From assembly GCA_902789415.1 (NCBI GenBank), contig CADAOD010000006.1:1-64000 (forward strand): DNA of 64,000 bases. Direction: 5' to 3'. This document shows positions 26,877 through 36,581 of the stretch, piece after piece (position 1 is the stretch's first letter; each line of letters begins with the position of its first letter). The notes beneath the pieces are model-generated. The model was not told where the DNA came from, ran no database searches, and saw nothing but the letters and a program-made list of their open reading frames with translations. The position numbers and the translations under genes are program-made. Source of the DNA: an uncultured Prevotellaceae bacterium (GTDB lineage Bacteria > Bacteroidota > Bacteroidia > Bacteroidales > Bacteroidaceae).

Positions 26877-28818
26877 ATATGTCTTCTTCGGGGCGGTCTT
26901 CCTCAACCACCAGATTATCAATAATAAAATTCTGGCGCTCCATGGTGTTCTTACCCATGTAGTACTCCAGCAATTTAGCTACTTGGTCGGTTTTATGCAG
27001 CGTTACCTGCTCCAAACGGATGTCGGGACCGATAAAACCAGCGAATTCATCGGGCGAAATCTCACCAAGACCTTTGAATCGAGTGATTTCTGGATCGGGT
27101 CCTAACTCCTCGATGGCCTTCTGGCGCTCCTCGTCGCTATAACAGTAACGTGTGATGAAATCGCTCTTTTTGTCTGATTTAGCATCAGCTTCGGCAATAG
27201 CTTTCTTGTTCTTTATCTTTGTGCGGCGGTTGCGAACGCGGAAAAGTGGCGTTTGCAGCACGTACACATGACCTTTCTTGATGAGTTCGGGGAAGAACTG
27301 CAGGAAGAAGGTGATGATGAGCAGTCGGATGTGCATACCGTCCACATCGGCATCGGTAGCTACGATAACCTTGTTATATCTCAGCGTGTCCAGACTCTCT
27401 TCGATGTCGAGAGCTGCCTGTAACAGGTTGAATTCTTCGTTCTCGTAAACTACCTTTTTGGTCAATCCAAAGCAGTTAAGCGGCTTACCACGCAATGAGA
27501 ATACGGCCTGCGTGTTTACGTCGCGGCTCTTGGTAATACTTCCGCTGGCAGAGTCACCCTCGGTAATAAAGATGCACGATTCCTCCTTGCGATCGTTCTT
27601 TACATCGCTGAAGTGGATACGGCAGTCGCGCAGTTTGCGGTTGTGCAGGTTGGCCTTCTTGGCACGTTCGCGGGCCAGTTTGGTTACGCCAGCCATCGCT
27701 TTGCGGTCGCGCTCGCTCTCTTTAATCTTATTCTCAAGCACCTCGGCCACATCCTGATGAATGTGCAGGTAATTATCAACCTCGGTTTTGATAAAGTCGC
27801 CTACGTACTTATTGACGCTCACGCCACCGTCGGGCGACATGGTTAGAGAGCCCAGTTTAATCTTAGTCTGACTCTCGAACAGCGGCTCTTCAACGTTGAT
27901 GGCGATGGCTGCTACGATACCTGTGCGGATATCACCGTACTCGTATTTGCCGTAGAATTCCTTGATGGTACGGGCAATATGCTCCTTAAATGCGCTCTGA
28001 TGTGTTCCGCCCTGGGTGGTATGCTGTCCGTTTACAAACGAGTAATACTCCTCGCCGTACTGGTTGGCATGCGTAAAGGCTATCTCGATATCCTCGCCCT
28101 GCAGGTGAATAATGGGGTAGAGTGCATCGCTGGTCATACGGTCCTTCAGCAAATCCTCAAGTCCATGACGTGACAGGATGCGGCGACCGTTGTACATAAT
28201 GGTCAGTCCGATGTTCAGATACGTGTAGTTGCGAAGCATGTTTTCTACGATTTCATCGTGGAACTTGTAGTTTACAAACTTCGTAGCATCGGGCTCAAAA
28301 TAGATGTATGTACCGTTCTCGTCGTCCGATGGCTCGGTAGTGTCGCTAATCAGCTTGCCGCACTCAAAAATGGCCTTGCGCACTTTGCCTTCGCGATAGC
28401 TATGAACCTCAAAATGGCTGCTCAGCGCGTTAACCGCTTTCACACCCACACCATTCAGTCCGATAGACTTCTTAAAAGCCTTAGAGTCGAACTTACCGCT
28501 GGTGTTCAGGATACTTACCGATTCAATCAGCTTTCCTTGTGGGATGCCTCGACCGTAGTCGCGTACCGAAATACGCAGGTTATCTTCTACATTTACTTCG
28601 ATTCTATCGCCGGCTTTCATCTTAAATTCGTCGATAGAGTTATCAAAAACTTCTTTCAGCAGTACGTAGATACCGTCTTCTGCTGATGATCCGTCGCCCA
28701 ATCGGCCGATATACATACCGGGGCGCAAACGGATATGCTCCAAACCTGTGAGGGTCTGGATGTTACCTTCGTCGTAATTGACGGTTTCGGGATTAATCAG
28801 GTTGTTATCGTCGTTCAT
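26869..28818 (-). CDS. parE: DNA topoisomerase IV subunit B (type IIA, ParE)
   Basis: The protein has 649 aa from ATG 28818 ([20 protein letters not shown]). It is the ATPase subunit of the enzyme that decatenates daughter chromosomes. GHKL ATP site: [12 protein letters not shown] near 60 and [11 protein letters not shown] near 88. [22 protein letters not shown] near 414 and [20 protein letters not shown] near 482. parC is not next to it here. The start overlaps the stop of the GNAT gene (28815) by 4 nt. GyrB is the alternative, but its typical length and insert pattern differ, and Bacteroidales ParE matches better. Confidence 0.88.
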   Translation of the reverse strand: MNDDNNLINPETVNYDEGNIQTLTGLEHIRLRPGMYIGRLGDGSSAEDGIYVLLKEVFDNSIDEFKMKAGDRIEVNVEDNLRISVRDYGRGIPQGKLIESVSILNTSGKFDSKAFKKSIGLNGVGVKAVNALSSHFEVHSYREGKVRKAIFECGKLISDTTEPSDDENGTYIYFEPDATKFVNYKFHDEIVENMLRNYTYLNIGLTIMYNGRRILSRHGLEDLLKDRMTSDALYPIIHLQGEDIEIAFTHANQYGEEYYSFVNGQHTTQGGTHQSAFKEHIARTIKEFYGKYEYGDIRTGIVAAIAINVEEPLFESQTKIKLGSLTMSPDGGVSVNKYVGDFIKTEVDNYLHIHQDVAEVLENKIKESERDRKAMAGVTKLARERAKKANLHNRKLRDCRIHFSDVKNDRKEESCIFITEGDSASGSITKSRDVNTQAVFSLRGKPLNCFGLTKKVVYENEEFNLLQAALDIEESLDTLRYNKVIVATDADVDGMHIRLLIITFFLQFFPELIKKGHVYVLQTPLFRVRNRRTKIKNKKAIAEADAKSDKKSDFITRYCYSDEERQKAIEELGPDPEITRFKGLGEISPDEFAGFIGPDIRLEQVTLHKTDQVAKLLEYYMGKNTMERQNFIIDNLVVEEDRPEEDIYE

Positions 28819-29969
28819 AGATTCTTTTTGAAACATCTTCTGCGTTTATGTTGAGTGTGCTCCAGATACTGCCACTGGCTCTGCACTTTCTCGTTTGTCT
28901 CCATTTCAACGTTAGTCTCGCCCCACTTGAAGCCATACTTCTGGTAGCGTGGTATGAGGTCGTAGAACAGCAGGGCATTAGCACCCTTCTGCTGATACTC
29001 TGGCAGGATACCTACCAGCATCAGGTCTACGCACTCGGCCTTGTGGAACTTGAGTGCTCTCAGGCAATGCCACCATCCAAATGGCCACAAACGGCCGCGA
29101 CGGCACTTCTGTAGGGCACGTGTCATCGATGTGATCGATATACCTATACCTACGATGTCATGGTTAGGCGTATTCCAGTCTTCTATCAGGCACAGCAGGT
29201 CCATATCCAGCATGGGGAAGTACATTTTTAGATACTCATCTATCTGAGCCTCTGTCATTTGTGAATAACCATACAGATGTCCGAACGACTTGTTTACCAC
29301 ATCGAGCACCTTGCGACCAATCTGCTCCTTGCCAAACACCTGACTGCGTTTGGGGTGGGTTGGGTGCAGATTATAGCGCTTCATTACCAGCTCGGCAATC
29401 TTCTTGAACTTCTCGGGGATACCCTCTTTGGGCACGATGAGCTTGAACTCTACGTAGTCGTTATCTTTCTCCCAACCGCCTATCTGTTCCAGATGTTTGG
29501 GGTAGTAGGGGTAGTTGTAGATGGTGGCCATGGTGCCCATTTGGTCGAAACCTTCAATCAGCATGCCTTCTGGGTCCATATCCGTAAAGCCTAACGGGCC
29601 AATAATCTCTGTCATACCTTTCTCGCGGCCCCATTTTTCTGCGGCATCAAACAGCGCCTTGCTCACCTCTATATCGTCGATGAAATCTACCCAACCAAAG
29701 CGCAAACTCTTGCGGTTCCATTTTTCGTTGGCACGGTGATTAATGATGGCGGCTATGCGTCCAGCAATCTTGCCATCCTTGTAAGCTAAGAAATATTCGG
29801 CCTCGCAGAATTCAAAGGCGGCATTCTTATCTTTACTCAGGGTGTGCAAATCGTCGCTGAACAAATTGGGTGCATCGTATTGATTGCCCTTATACAAGTC
29901 GTAATGGAAGTCGATAAAAGCCTCAAGACTTTTTTTATCCGTGACTTTTCTAATTTCTACTGCTGACAT
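28815..29969 (-). CDS. GNAT-like N-acetyltransferase family protein (YghO-like)
   Basis: The protein has 384 aa from ATG 29969 ([20 protein letters not shown]). The N-terminal half resembles long GNAT proteins of the YghO type: [20 protein letters not shown] near 62-81, then [20 protein letters not shown] near 93. The C-terminal part has [20 protein letters not shown] near 316, a typical acetyl-CoA-binding loop. Substrate unknown. Promoter TTG-N19-TATCTTTG at 30004-30033 (minus). It heads a unit with parE, the protease, mnmG and apt. Confidence 0.82.
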   Translation of the reverse strand: MSAVEIRKVTDKKSLEAFIDFHYDLYKGNQYDAPNLFSDDLHTLSKDKNAAFEFCEAEYFLAYKDGKIAGRIAAIINHRANEKWNRKSLRFGWVDFIDDIEVSKALFDAAEKWGREKGMTEIIGPLGFTDMDPEGMLIEGFDQMGTMATIYNYPYYPKHLEQIGGWEKDNDYVEFKLIVPKEGIPEKFKKIAELVMKRYNLHPTHPKRSQVFGKEQIGRKVLDVVNKSFGHLYGYSQMTEAQIDEYLKMYFPMLDMDLLCLIEDWNTPNHDIVGIGISITSMTRALQKCRRGRLWPFGWWHCLRALKFHKAECVDLMLVGILPEYQQKGANALLFYDLIPRYQKYGFKWGETNVEMETNEKVQSQWQYLEHTQHKRRRCFKKNL

Positions 29970-30003
29970 ATTCTCTCTTTGTTCGTTAAGCTTAAAAACG
30001 ATG

Positions 30004-30033
30004 CAAAGATAACAAAAAAGTGGCAAATAACAA
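30004..30033 (-). promoter_or_regulatory. Promoter of the GNAT-parE-protease-mnmG unit
   Basis: Minus-strand TTG (30031-30033) and TATCTTTG (30004-30011), 19 nt apart, 34 nt before the ATG at 29969. It lies in the gap after the methyltransferase stop and partly overlaps nothing coding. Confidence 0.7.
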
Positions 30034-30039
30034 AAAATA

Positions 30040-31200
30040 TTATGATATTTTTCGGCAAACCAGCAGCAGATGGCCTTTCTCGGCGCTTGTGGTGGCGAAA
30101 ATATACACGTCGCCGCCGTCTTTCAGCTTCAAGCGCTTTCTCAGGTCGGCTACTGATAGGGGAAAGTTTCTCACGGCGATATTGGCTTGGGTGATGCCTG
30201 CTAAGCCTGTTTTAAGGTCGCGTTTGTTCATCGTGCAAATGCGTTCGATTTCAAATCCGCGTCCAGGAAAATCGGGTATGATCTGCTCCGACAGGAACAA
30301 ATGACTGTTCTTGTCGGGCTGACTAGTGCCATAGCGTTGGGCTATGAGTTGGAAGCATCCGGCTTTCATTACCGATGCGTTGGGTTCGTACAAATATTGT
30401 GGATCTGATGATTGCTGATAAAAATTGCGAATTTCATCGTTTGATGTGTAGCTGAATATCTGATCGTCGTTAACGCAGAATACCTTTAGATGCGTAGCAT
30501 TCCTGTCGATTACTAATAGTAGTTCCTTACATTCGTTGTTAACCGAAACGATATGAACTTCGCTTACATTTCCAATGTCAGATACGGCTTTCTGCCAATC
30601 TAGCATGGGCGATAGTTTTATCATCACACGATTGGCTTTTTCGAGCATTTCATCGATAAGTTCCAGCACGTTTGGCGTGCAATCTGCAATGCCGTAGGTG
30701 CGCCCGCCATGCTCGTTTCTTCGTGCTGGGTCGATGAATATCAGATCGGCATGCTCCATTTGGTGCAGATAGGCCACACCATCGCTGCAAATCACATTGA
30801 TGTGCTGCAGACCTAAACACTTATAATTAGCCGATGAAATGGCGCATAATGCCGCCTGTTGCTCTACGTGTACCGCTTCGGTAAAGTTGGCTGACATAAA
30901 TGCCATGTCAACGCCAAAACCAGCGGTTAAATCTACTATTCTCTGGCCTTTACCGGCTATTTGCGCTTTATAGCGGGCTGTGGCTTCGCTCGAGCATTGT
31001 TCCATCGATAGGTGAGGCGGGTATACAATGCCGTCGTTAGCTGCCCACGATGGTATTTTTACGCGCGCTTTCTGTCGGCCTGCTATCTGGTCGAGTGCAT
31101 ATGCCATATCTACTTCAGGGTTTTTCTTGCCTTGAAGCGCCAGTTGACGTACGTCGTCGTTAGCGTGAGTACGAATAAAAGCGAGCGTGGCCTCGTTCAT
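30040..31200 (-). CDS. Class I SAM methyltransferase with THUMP-like domain
   Basis: The protein has 386 aa. The Rossmann SAM site is RIVDLTAGFGVDMAFMSANF (near 85-104), and the acidic catalytic region HADLIFIDPARRNEHGG is near 150. The C-terminal ~70 residues match the THUMP-like domain of Bacteroidetes proteins of this type (IVRNFPLSVADLRKRLKLKD near 342). The N-terminal 80 residues are helical. RNA methylation is likely but the site is unknown. It is 3 nt downstream of the isomerase-like gene, in the ruvB operon. Confidence 0.87.
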   Translation of the reverse strand: MNEATLAFIRTHANDDVRQLALQGKKNPEVDMAYALDQIAGRQKARVKIPSWAANDGIVYPPHLSMEQCSSEATARYKAQIAGKGQRIVDLTAGFGVDMAFMSANFTEAVHVEQQAALCAISSANYKCLGLQHINVICSDGVAYLHQMEHADLIFIDPARRNEHGGRTYGIADCTPNVLELIDEMLEKANRVMIKLSPMLDWQKAVSDIGNVSEVHIVSVNNECKELLLVIDRNATHLKVFCVNDDQIFSYTSNDEIRNFYQQSSDPQYLYEPNASVMKAGCFQLIAQRYGTSQPDKNSHLFLSEQIIPDFPGRGFEIERICTMNKRDLKTGLAGITQANIAVRNFPLSVADLRKRLKLKDGGDVYIFATTSAEKGHLLLVCRKIS

Positions 31201-31203
31201 TGT

Positions 31204-32355
31204 TTATAATGCTGCGATAAAGTCTTCGAACAGCTTGCGGTTCTTGCCAGGGGTGATAATGTGGTGATTACCAATGGGGTGGGTTAGGAAGTAGGCAGTC
31301 TGTTCATTATCAGTCAGTTGTATAATCTGCTGCGTGCGACAAAGATCGGGTTTGGCCTGATTTCTTACCAGTTCGCCTTCGGCCATGAAACTGCGCTTCA
31401 GATCGCCCGATACCTTAAAGACTGTAACGGGCCCTTCTTTCATAAAACCTCTGATTCCAACGCCAATTCCCGACTCAAAGTGCGTGTCCAGCTCGTAGCG
31501 CTCAACCATGTTCAGTGGTATGGTGCAATGTGCAAACAGCATCTCGCCTGTTTCGGGGTTAATCTGCGCTGGATTGGCCTGGAAACCTGATACACCTAAC
31601 AGTGCGTTGGTGATAGCCATCGATAACATCGCAGGTACATCACCTTCGCAACCGGCTACAATACCCTCGGCATTCAGCTTGGCCAATGCCCAGCAACCTG
31701 TATTATGTACGGCTGTGAGCAAGTCGAAGCAACGCAGCGTAAAGCCTTGCAGATTATGCTTGGTAACAATCGTTTTCAGGGCCTGGTATATGCGGTCTGG
31801 CATCTCGCCCTCGGTCATCTTATCGATGCCTTCTAACAGCTCAGATATAGACACTTCTACCAACTCGATGCCTAACTTGTTTTTTACGGCTTTAGGATCA
31901 GCTGCGCTCGAAATCAGCCAGTCGGATGGCTCGCCGATGATGCCATAGCGTGTGCCGTTAAGCTTGCGCTTGGCCTCTTGCACCTTCTGCAGCGTCTGTA
32001 ATCTACGAGCGATGTAATCGGCACTTCCGTGAATAATCTCGCCCTGCATGTAGTTCTGCTGCAGATACGAGAGAATCTCCATCGATGCTGCCAGCGAGTT
32101 ACTTTTGCCCGATGTGAGCAGATAGAAAGGTGCCTGTGATTGCTGGCGCAGTTGGGGTAGCAAACGCTTAAAGATACCCTCGGTTCCACCTGTGCGCACG
32201 TAGATAACCGACAGTGTGTGACTGCCATAATCGCTGTAATCGTTGCCTTTCAGCGTGTAGTCAATCCCTAAGCTACCCAGAAACTCTTGGGTAACAGCTC
32301 CAACAGCCGCCTCGTCGTGCAGCTCGGATGTGAGTGTATAAATGGCTATATCCAT
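31204..32355 (-). CDS. L-fucose/L-arabinose isomerase-like protein, uncharacterised
   Basis: The protein has 383 aa. Its second half resembles the C-terminal domain of FucI/AraA isomerases: AGCEGDVPAMLSMAITNALL near 229-248 (the EGD segment of the metal site) and MLFAHCTIPLNMVERYELDT near 269-288. The end carries GNHHIITPGKNRKLFEDFIA, which places histidines as in the isomerase active site. The N-terminal half is shorter than in true isomerases. A sugar isomerase-like role is inferred; the substrate and even catalysis are open. It is in the ruvB-coaD-ybeY operon, 17 nt after the FMN-binding gene. Confidence 0.65.
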   Translation of the reverse strand: MDIAIYTLTSELHDEAAVGAVTQEFLGSLGIDYTLKGNDYSDYGSHTLSVIYVRTGGTEGIFKRLLPQLRQQSQAPFYLLTSGKSNSLAASMEILSYLQQNYMQGEIIHGSADYIARRLQTLQKVQEAKRKLNGTRYGIIGEPSDWLISSAADPKAVKNKLGIELVEVSISELLEGIDKMTEGEMPDRIYQALKTIVTKHNLQGFTLRCFDLLTAVHNTGCWALAKLNAEGIVAGCEGDVPAMLSMAITNALLGVSGFQANPAQINPETGEMLFAHCTIPLNMVERYELDTHFESGIGVGIRGFMKEGPVTVFKVSGDLKRSFMAEGELVRNQAKPDLCRTQQIIQLTDNEQTAYFLTHPIGNHHIITPGKNRKLFEDFIAAL

Positions 32356-32372
32356 AGGCTTTGCACCTGTAA

Positions 32373-32768
32373 TTAGTGCTTAGAATAGTAATCCAATCCC
32401 AGCTGTACGTTCTTGATAACAGCCTCTGATGAGTAGGTGGCACCTGTTACAACGTCAACCTTCTGTTTTTTGGCGTCCTTTACCTTCATACCGTTCCACT
32501 TATTCAGCAGGTTCTTCTTCACCTTAATAAAATACTTAGGTGTTTCCTGATTCTTCAGTGCCTCAATCTTTACCACCTTGTTTTTCTGGATGTATATCTT
32601 AAGTGGTGTAGCGCCTAAGTAGCCCTGCACGTCCTTACCCAGCGAGGTGGTGTTGATTACTGTCATCCCGTTTTCTTTTGTCATGGTGTCGTCGGCCATC
32701 CAACTTGTTAGCATGAGGGCAACAACCATCAGCGAGCAACAGCTCGCAGTCATCATTAATTTCTTCAT
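32373..32768 (-). CDS. FMN-binding domain protein, secreted
   Basis: The protein has 131 aa. Residues 1-25 form a signal peptide (MKKLMMTASCCSLMVVALML). The rest is a small FMN_bind domain: VVKIEALKNQETPKYFIKVK in the middle and the flavin-attachment type motif DVVTGATYSSEAV near 105-117 (T/S-G-A-T, where Thr is covalently flavinylated in Nqr/Rnf subunits). It may carry FMN in the periplasm for extracytoplasmic electron transfer. No matching reductase is nearby. Confidence 0.85.
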   Translation of the reverse strand: MKKLMMTASCCSLMVVALMLTSWMADDTMTKENGMTVINTTSLGKDVQGYLGATPLKIYIQKNKVVKIEALKNQETPKYFIKVKKNLLNKWNGMKVKDAKKQKVDVVTGATYSSEAVIKNVQLGLDYYSKH

Positions 32769-32784
32769 ATATCTTAAAAACTTG

Positions 32785-33204
32785 TTATTCTTCTTTCAAC
32801 ATGGCAAGTGCCTTATCCTCGGCAGCTTCCATTATCTCACGCTCGCCTGGACCTTTGTCGTTAATACCGCACAGGTGCAGAATGCCGTGTATGATTACAC
32901 GGTGCAGCTCTTCGTCGTAAGGGCGACCATACTTGTCGGCGTTGGTAAATACCGTATCTACTGATATGTAGATATCGCCGCTGATAGTCTTGTCCTCACA
33001 GTAATCGAAGGTGATGATATCTGTGTAGTAGTCGTGACCTAAGAACTGGTTGTTTACCTCGAGAATCTTCTCGTCGTCTACGAACAAATAGCCGATTTCA
33101 CCGACTTTCTTACCATAACTGGCGGCAACCTTGCGAATCCAGTTAGTAGTCTCACGCTTTTTAATGTTAGGGAATTTAACCCCCTCTGCTTCGTATATAA
33201 TCAT
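32785..33204 (-). CDS. ybeY: Endoribonuclease YbeY (rRNA maturation)
   Basis: The protein has 139 aa. It is a metal-dependent single-strand RNase needed for 16S rRNA 3' maturation and ribosome quality control. The zinc motif is HGILHLCGINDKGPGE (near 109-124). The first two His are present, while the third ligand of the usual HGxLHLxGYDH is replaced by Asp-Lys, which as far as I know is normal in Bacteroidetes. It starts 2 nt after the coaD stop. Confidence 0.93.
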   Translation of the reverse strand: MIIYEAEGVKFPNIKKRETTNWIRKVAASYGKKVGEIGYLFVDDEKILEVNNQFLGHDYYTDIITFDYCEDKTISGDIYISVDTVFTNADKYGRPYDEELHRVIIHGILHLCGINDKGPGEREIMEAAEDKALAMLKEE

Positions 33205-33206
33205 AG

Positions 33207-33656
33207 TTACTGTTTTTTCGGTAAAAACTCACTAATATCTACGCCAAAATGCTGCAGCTCGCGCAGGGCACTCGATGATACGCTGGCCAGCTCGGGCTCG
33301 GTGTATAGCAGAATAGTCTCGATGCCACCCAGGCGACGATTAAAATCGGCTTGCGCCTGTTCGTACTCAAAGTCGTTTACATTGCGCACGCCTTTCACGA
33401 TGAATTGGGCATTTTCGGCTTTAGCAAAGTCCATCGCCAAGCCATTAAAGATTTTTACCTCTATGCGTGTATCATCGGCATAGAGTGCCTTGATGGCTTG
33501 CATGCGCTCATCGGCTTTGGGCATGTTGGGCTTGTTTACATTATCGCCCACCACGCCGATTACCAAACGGTCGAAGAGTGGTAATGCGCGTCGCACAATC
33601 GAAGCGTGCCCAATGGTAAAGGGATTAAAGCTCCCTACGTATATTCCTGTTCTCAT
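33207..33656 (-). CDS. coaD: Phosphopantetheine adenylyltransferase
   Basis: The protein has 149 aa from ATG 33656 (MRTGIYVGSFNPFTIGHASI); the longer frame to 33695 reads the end of ruvB. It catalyses the fourth CoA step, 4'-phosphopantetheine + ATP to dephospho-CoA. The nucleotidyltransferase motif (GSFNPFTIGH) is near residue 8, and a C-terminal Ser-Ser motif (LASVSSSALRELQHFG) follows. The other CoA genes in the window form a separate operon at 56.2-60.2 kb. It starts 1 nt from the ruvB stop. Confidence 0.95.
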   Translation of the reverse strand: MRTGIYVGSFNPFTIGHASIVRRALPLFDRLVIGVVGDNVNKPNMPKADERMQAIKALYADDTRIEVKIFNGLAMDFAKAENAQFIVKGVRNVNDFEYEQAQADFNRRLGGIETILLYTEPELASVSSSALRELQHFGVDISEFLPKKQ

Positions 33657-33657
33657 A

Positions 33658-34695
33658 TCAGTCAAACAGATTTGGTTGCATAATGTTTCCGCCATAAGGA
33701 TTTCGACCGAAGTGCTTGTAAGCCAGTTCGGTTACCATACGTCCGCGAGGGGTTCGCTTAATAAAGCCCTCCATTATAAGGAATGGCTCGTACACCTCTT
33801 CTACGGTGCCAGCATCCTCGCCGATGGCGGTTGCGATGGTGGTGATACCTACAGGACCGCCACGGAACTTATCGATGATGGTAAGCAGAATTTTATTGTC
33901 GATTTCATCGAGACCGTACTTGTCGATGTTCAGGGCTGTGAGTGCCACACGGGTAATTTTGGTGTCGATGGTGCCGTTGCCTTTCACCTGGGCAAAGTCG
34001 CGAACACGGCGCAGCAAGGCGTTGGCGATACGTGGCGTTCCACGTGAACGTCCTGCAATCTCCAGGGCGGCATCTTCGGTAATGGGCACACCTAAGATAT
34101 TGGCCGAGCGCTCAATAATGGCCTGCAGCGTTTCGGGCTCGTAGTACTCCAGGTGCATGTTGATACCGAAACGGGCACGCAAAGGTGCTGTAAGTAGTCC
34201 GCTACGGGTGGTAGCGCCCACCAGCGTAAACGGGTTCAAATCAATCTGGATGCTACGTGCCGACGGACCTTTGTCAATCATGATGTCAATGCGATAATCC
34301 TCCATGGCGCTGTAGAGATATTCTTCGACTACAGGCGAGAGACGGTGGATTTCGTCGATAAAAAGCACGTCGTTCTTTTCGAGTGATGTCAGGATGCCGG
34401 CCAGATCGCCTGGCTTGTCGAGTACTGGGCCGCTGGTAATCTTAAAACCTACGCCTAGCTCGTTGGCAATGATATTCGATAGGGTTGTCTTACCCAGTCC
34501 TGGAGGACCGTGCAGCAAGGTGTGATCCAAGGGCTCGCCACGATATTTGGCTGCCTCTACAAACACCTCAAGATTCTCAACAACCTTTTTCTGACCGCTA
34601 AAGTCACTAAAGCTCAGCGGTCGTAAAGCGTTCTCAAAGTCCTTTTCGCCTTGAGAGTAACGTTCTTCTCGAATATCGAAATCCTCGTCCATCAT
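33658..34695 (-). CDS. ruvB: Holliday junction branch migration helicase RuvB
   Basis: The protein has 345 aa. The AAA+ motor drives RuvA-bound Holliday junctions. Walker [21 protein letters not shown] is near 59-78 and Walker [14 protein letters not shown] near 110. Sensor 1 ([20 protein letters not shown]) is near 156, and the winged helix at the C-terminus has [20 protein letters not shown]. It is the first gene of the ruvB-coaD-ybeY-FMN-isomerase-methyltransferase operon. The -7 box TAATTTTG (34706-34713) is only 10 nt before the ATG. Confidence 0.97.
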   Translation of the reverse strand: MMDEDFDIREERYSQGEKDFENALRPLSFSDFSGQKKVVENLEVFVEAAKYRGEPLDHTLLHGPPGLGKTTLSNIIANELGVGFKITSGPVLDKPGDLAGILTSLEKNDVLFIDEIHRLSPVVEEYLYSAMEDYRIDIMIDKGPSARSIQIDLNPFTLVGATTRSGLLTAPLRARFGINMHLEYYEPETLQAIIERSANILGVPITEDAALEIAGRSRGTPRIANALLRRVRDFAQVKGNGTIDTKITRVALTALNIDKYGLDEIDNKILLTIIDKFRGGPVGITTIATAIGEDAGTVEEVYEPFLIMEGFIKRTPRGRMVTELAYKHFGRNPYGGNIMQPNLFD

Positions 34696-34705
34696 ATTTC
34701 GTGTG

Positions 34706-34713
34706 CAAAATTA
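34706..34713 (-). promoter_or_regulatory. -7 box of the ruvB operon, very close to the ATG
   Basis: Minus-strand TAATTTTG, overlapping the end of the lemA terminator T-run. Only 10 nt (CACACGAAAT) separate it from the ruvB ATG, so the 5' leader would be about 3-6 nt or absent. Confidence 0.6.
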
Positions 34714-34720
34714 CTAAAAA

Positions 34721-34749
34721 AGCCACAGACTACAAAAAAATCTGTGGCT
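34721..34749 (-). terminator. Terminator of the lemA gene
   Basis: AGCCACAGA (34721-34729) and TCTGTGGCT (34741-34749) form a 9-bp stem. On the minus strand the stem is followed by TTTTTAG. It ends lemA directly before the ruvB promoter. Confidence 0.85.
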
Positions 34750-34774
34750 ATTTGTAATTTTTTACTTTTACTCA

Positions 34775-35353
34775 TTATTTTTTAAAGGCTTCGTCAAGGT
34801 CGGGATAATCCTTCTTCTTTTCGTTATCCACCTTCAGATACTCTTTTACATCAAAATGCAGCATCGATGCCACAATGCTTGATGGCCACTGGCGAACCAT
34901 GCGGTTCATCTTGGTAGCGGTATCATTATATACCATACGCGAGATGCGTACGTTCTCCTCGTATTGTCTCTGTCCGTCCTGTGCCTTGGCGTAAAGGTCG
35001 CTGGCTTTCAGCTCAGGATACTGCTCAACTACTACGTTCAGGCGGGCCATCATCTGACTCAGCAGATCCGACTGTGCATTGATGCCTGCTGGTGTGGCGG
35101 CCGATGTGTGACCACCGCGAGCTTCGATAGTCTGAATAATGGTCTCACTCTCGTGCTTGGCATACTGTGCGGCCGTTTTGGCTAAAGCTACTACAGCGTC
35201 GAAACGCGAATTAAGCTGAACCTCAATCTGGCTCAGGGAATTTTTGCACATTTCATCAAGACTTACCAGGCTGCGCTGGGTTGAGATGAAATAAAGGATA
35301 ACGATAATCGCTATCGCAACGATAACTCCAAAGAATAATCCAATTCCTGTCAT
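34775..35353 (-). CDS. LemA family protein
   Basis: The protein has 192 aa with one N-terminal membrane segment (~6-23) followed by a helical bundle. Family traits are LNSRFDAVVALAKTAAQYAK near 47-66, a typical LVxxVKxY-like stretch, and YEENVRISRMVYNDTATKMN near 131-150. LemA proteins are coiled-coil membrane proteins of unclear function. -7 box TATCTTTG at 35382-35389 (minus), 28 nt before the start and divergent from the esterase promoter. Confidence 0.9.
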   Translation of the reverse strand: MTGIGLFFGVIVAIAIIVILYFISTQRSLVSLDEMCKNSLSQIEVQLNSRFDAVVALAKTAAQYAKHESETIIQTIEARGGHTSAATPAGINAQSDLLSQMMARLNVVVEQYPELKASDLYAKAQDGQRQYEENVRISRMVYNDTATKMNRMVRQWPSSIVASMLHFDVKEYLKVDNEKKKDYPDLDEAFKK

Positions 35354-35402
35354 AATTTAAAATTTTATGGTTTAATTGGGGCAAAGATACAAAAAGATTT
35401 CG

Positions 35403-35410
35403 TAACTTTG
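35403..35410 (+). promoter_or_regulatory. -7 box of the esterase gene
   Basis: TAACTTTG lies 21 nt before the ATG at 35432. The possible -33 TTG (35376-35378) is 24 nt away, longer than usual. It is divergent with the lemA -7 box at 35382-35389. Confidence 0.55.
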
Positions 35411-35431
35411 CCACCAAAACTTAAAAATTAT

Positions 35432-36562
35432 ATGAAAAAAGTGTTTTTGGTAGCTTTCGCAGCTATGTTGTGCCAGCAAATGTTGGCAATTAAGACTATG
35501 CCAATCAAAGGCGAAGTCGTTAAACCTACTGATACTCACATTCAGTATGCCGGACGTATTAGCTTTACTAACCCCGAGCGCCCTGCTTTTAACTTTCCAG
35601 GCGTGCAGATAGTAGCTGCCTTCGAGGGTACCTCGCTTCGCATGCTGGCCAAGCCACAGAGTGGTTATTTTGTGGCTCAGATTGATAAAGCTGAACCTTT
35701 TAAGGTGGCTTTTCGTGGCGAGCGCGACTCGTTGGTAACGCTGGCTACTGCTTTGGTAGATGGTGTACACACCGTTAAACTGATGTATGTCATCGAGGGT
35801 TACGAGATGTTCCCAGAGTTCTGGGGATTTGTGCTCGATAAAGGTAAGAAGTTGGTTGATGCGCCTGCGATGCCTACCAGAAAGATTGAATTCATCGGTA
35901 ACTCGATTACCTGCGGTTATGGTAACGAGGGCTTAAATAAAAGAGAGCATTTTGATTATGCTACCGAGAACCATTATTACTCGTACGCATCTATTACTGC
36001 ACGCAATCTGGATGCGCAGCATTGGGTTGTGGCTCGTAGCGGTATCGGTGCCTATCGCAATTATAACGGTCCCAAGACGGGTAACCCAGAGTCGAACATG
36101 CTGGCTCAGTACGAGTATATTGGTTATGCTTGGAAACCAGAACTGCGCCACGAGGCTACTTTCTTGCGCGAAAAATGGGATTTCAGCCGTTATCAGCCTG
36201 ATGTGATCTGCATCAATCTGGGTACCAACGATACTTCGACCAACAACTACGACCTGAAGCTGTTGAAGCAGAACTACAAGAAGCTGCTACAGATGGTGCG
36301 CCTGCATAACCCCAAGGCTAAGATTGTGTTCCTGTCGGGTTCGATGCTGTATAACAAGGAGTTGCAGCAGGTGAAGCAGTTGCTCGACGAGGTGACTGCC
36401 GAGGCTAAGAAAGCTGGCGACAATGAGGTTTATCGCTTTGATATGGCGCCTATTTCGGGCAACGAGTGGTATGGCAACGATTGGCACCCCAACGTGTATA
36501 TGGACGAAAAGATGGCTGGCGAACTAACAGCCTTTCTGCGTTCGCTCATGGGGTGGTTCTAA
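35432..36562 (+). CDS. Secreted SGNH/GDSL esterase (CE2-like)
   Basis: The protein has 376 aa. The start is ATG 35432 (MKKVFLVAFAAMLCQQMLA, a signal peptide); a TTG at 35408 lies inside the promoter. Residues ~30-140 are beta-rich, like the jelly-roll domain of CE2 acetyl esterases (IQYAGRISFTNPERPAFNFP). The SGNH domain follows: nucleophile IEFIGNSITCGYG near 162, CINLGTNDTS near 262 and the catalytic Asp/His NDWHPN near 356. It probably deacetylates plant polysaccharides in the periplasm or at the surface. Monocistronic. Confidence 0.88.
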   Translation: MKKVFLVAFAAMLCQQMLAIKTMPIKGEVVKPTDTHIQYAGRISFTNPERPAFNFPGVQIVAAFEGTSLRMLAKPQSGYFVAQIDKAEPFKVAFRGERDSLVTLATALVDGVHTVKLMYVIEGYEMFPEFWGFVLDKGKKLVDAPAMPTRKIEFIGNSITCGYGNEGLNKREHFDYATENHYYSYASITARNLDAQHWVVARSGIGAYRNYNGPKTGNPESNMLAQYEYIGYAWKPELRHEATFLREKWDFSRYQPDVICINLGTNDTSTNNYDLKLLKQNYKKLLQMVRLHNPKAKIVFLSGSMLYNKELQQVKQLLDEVTAEAKKAGDNEVYRFDMAPISGNEWYGNDWHPNVYMDEKMAGELTAFLRSLMGWF

Positions 36563-36581
36563 AAAAGTAAGATAGAAAGGA

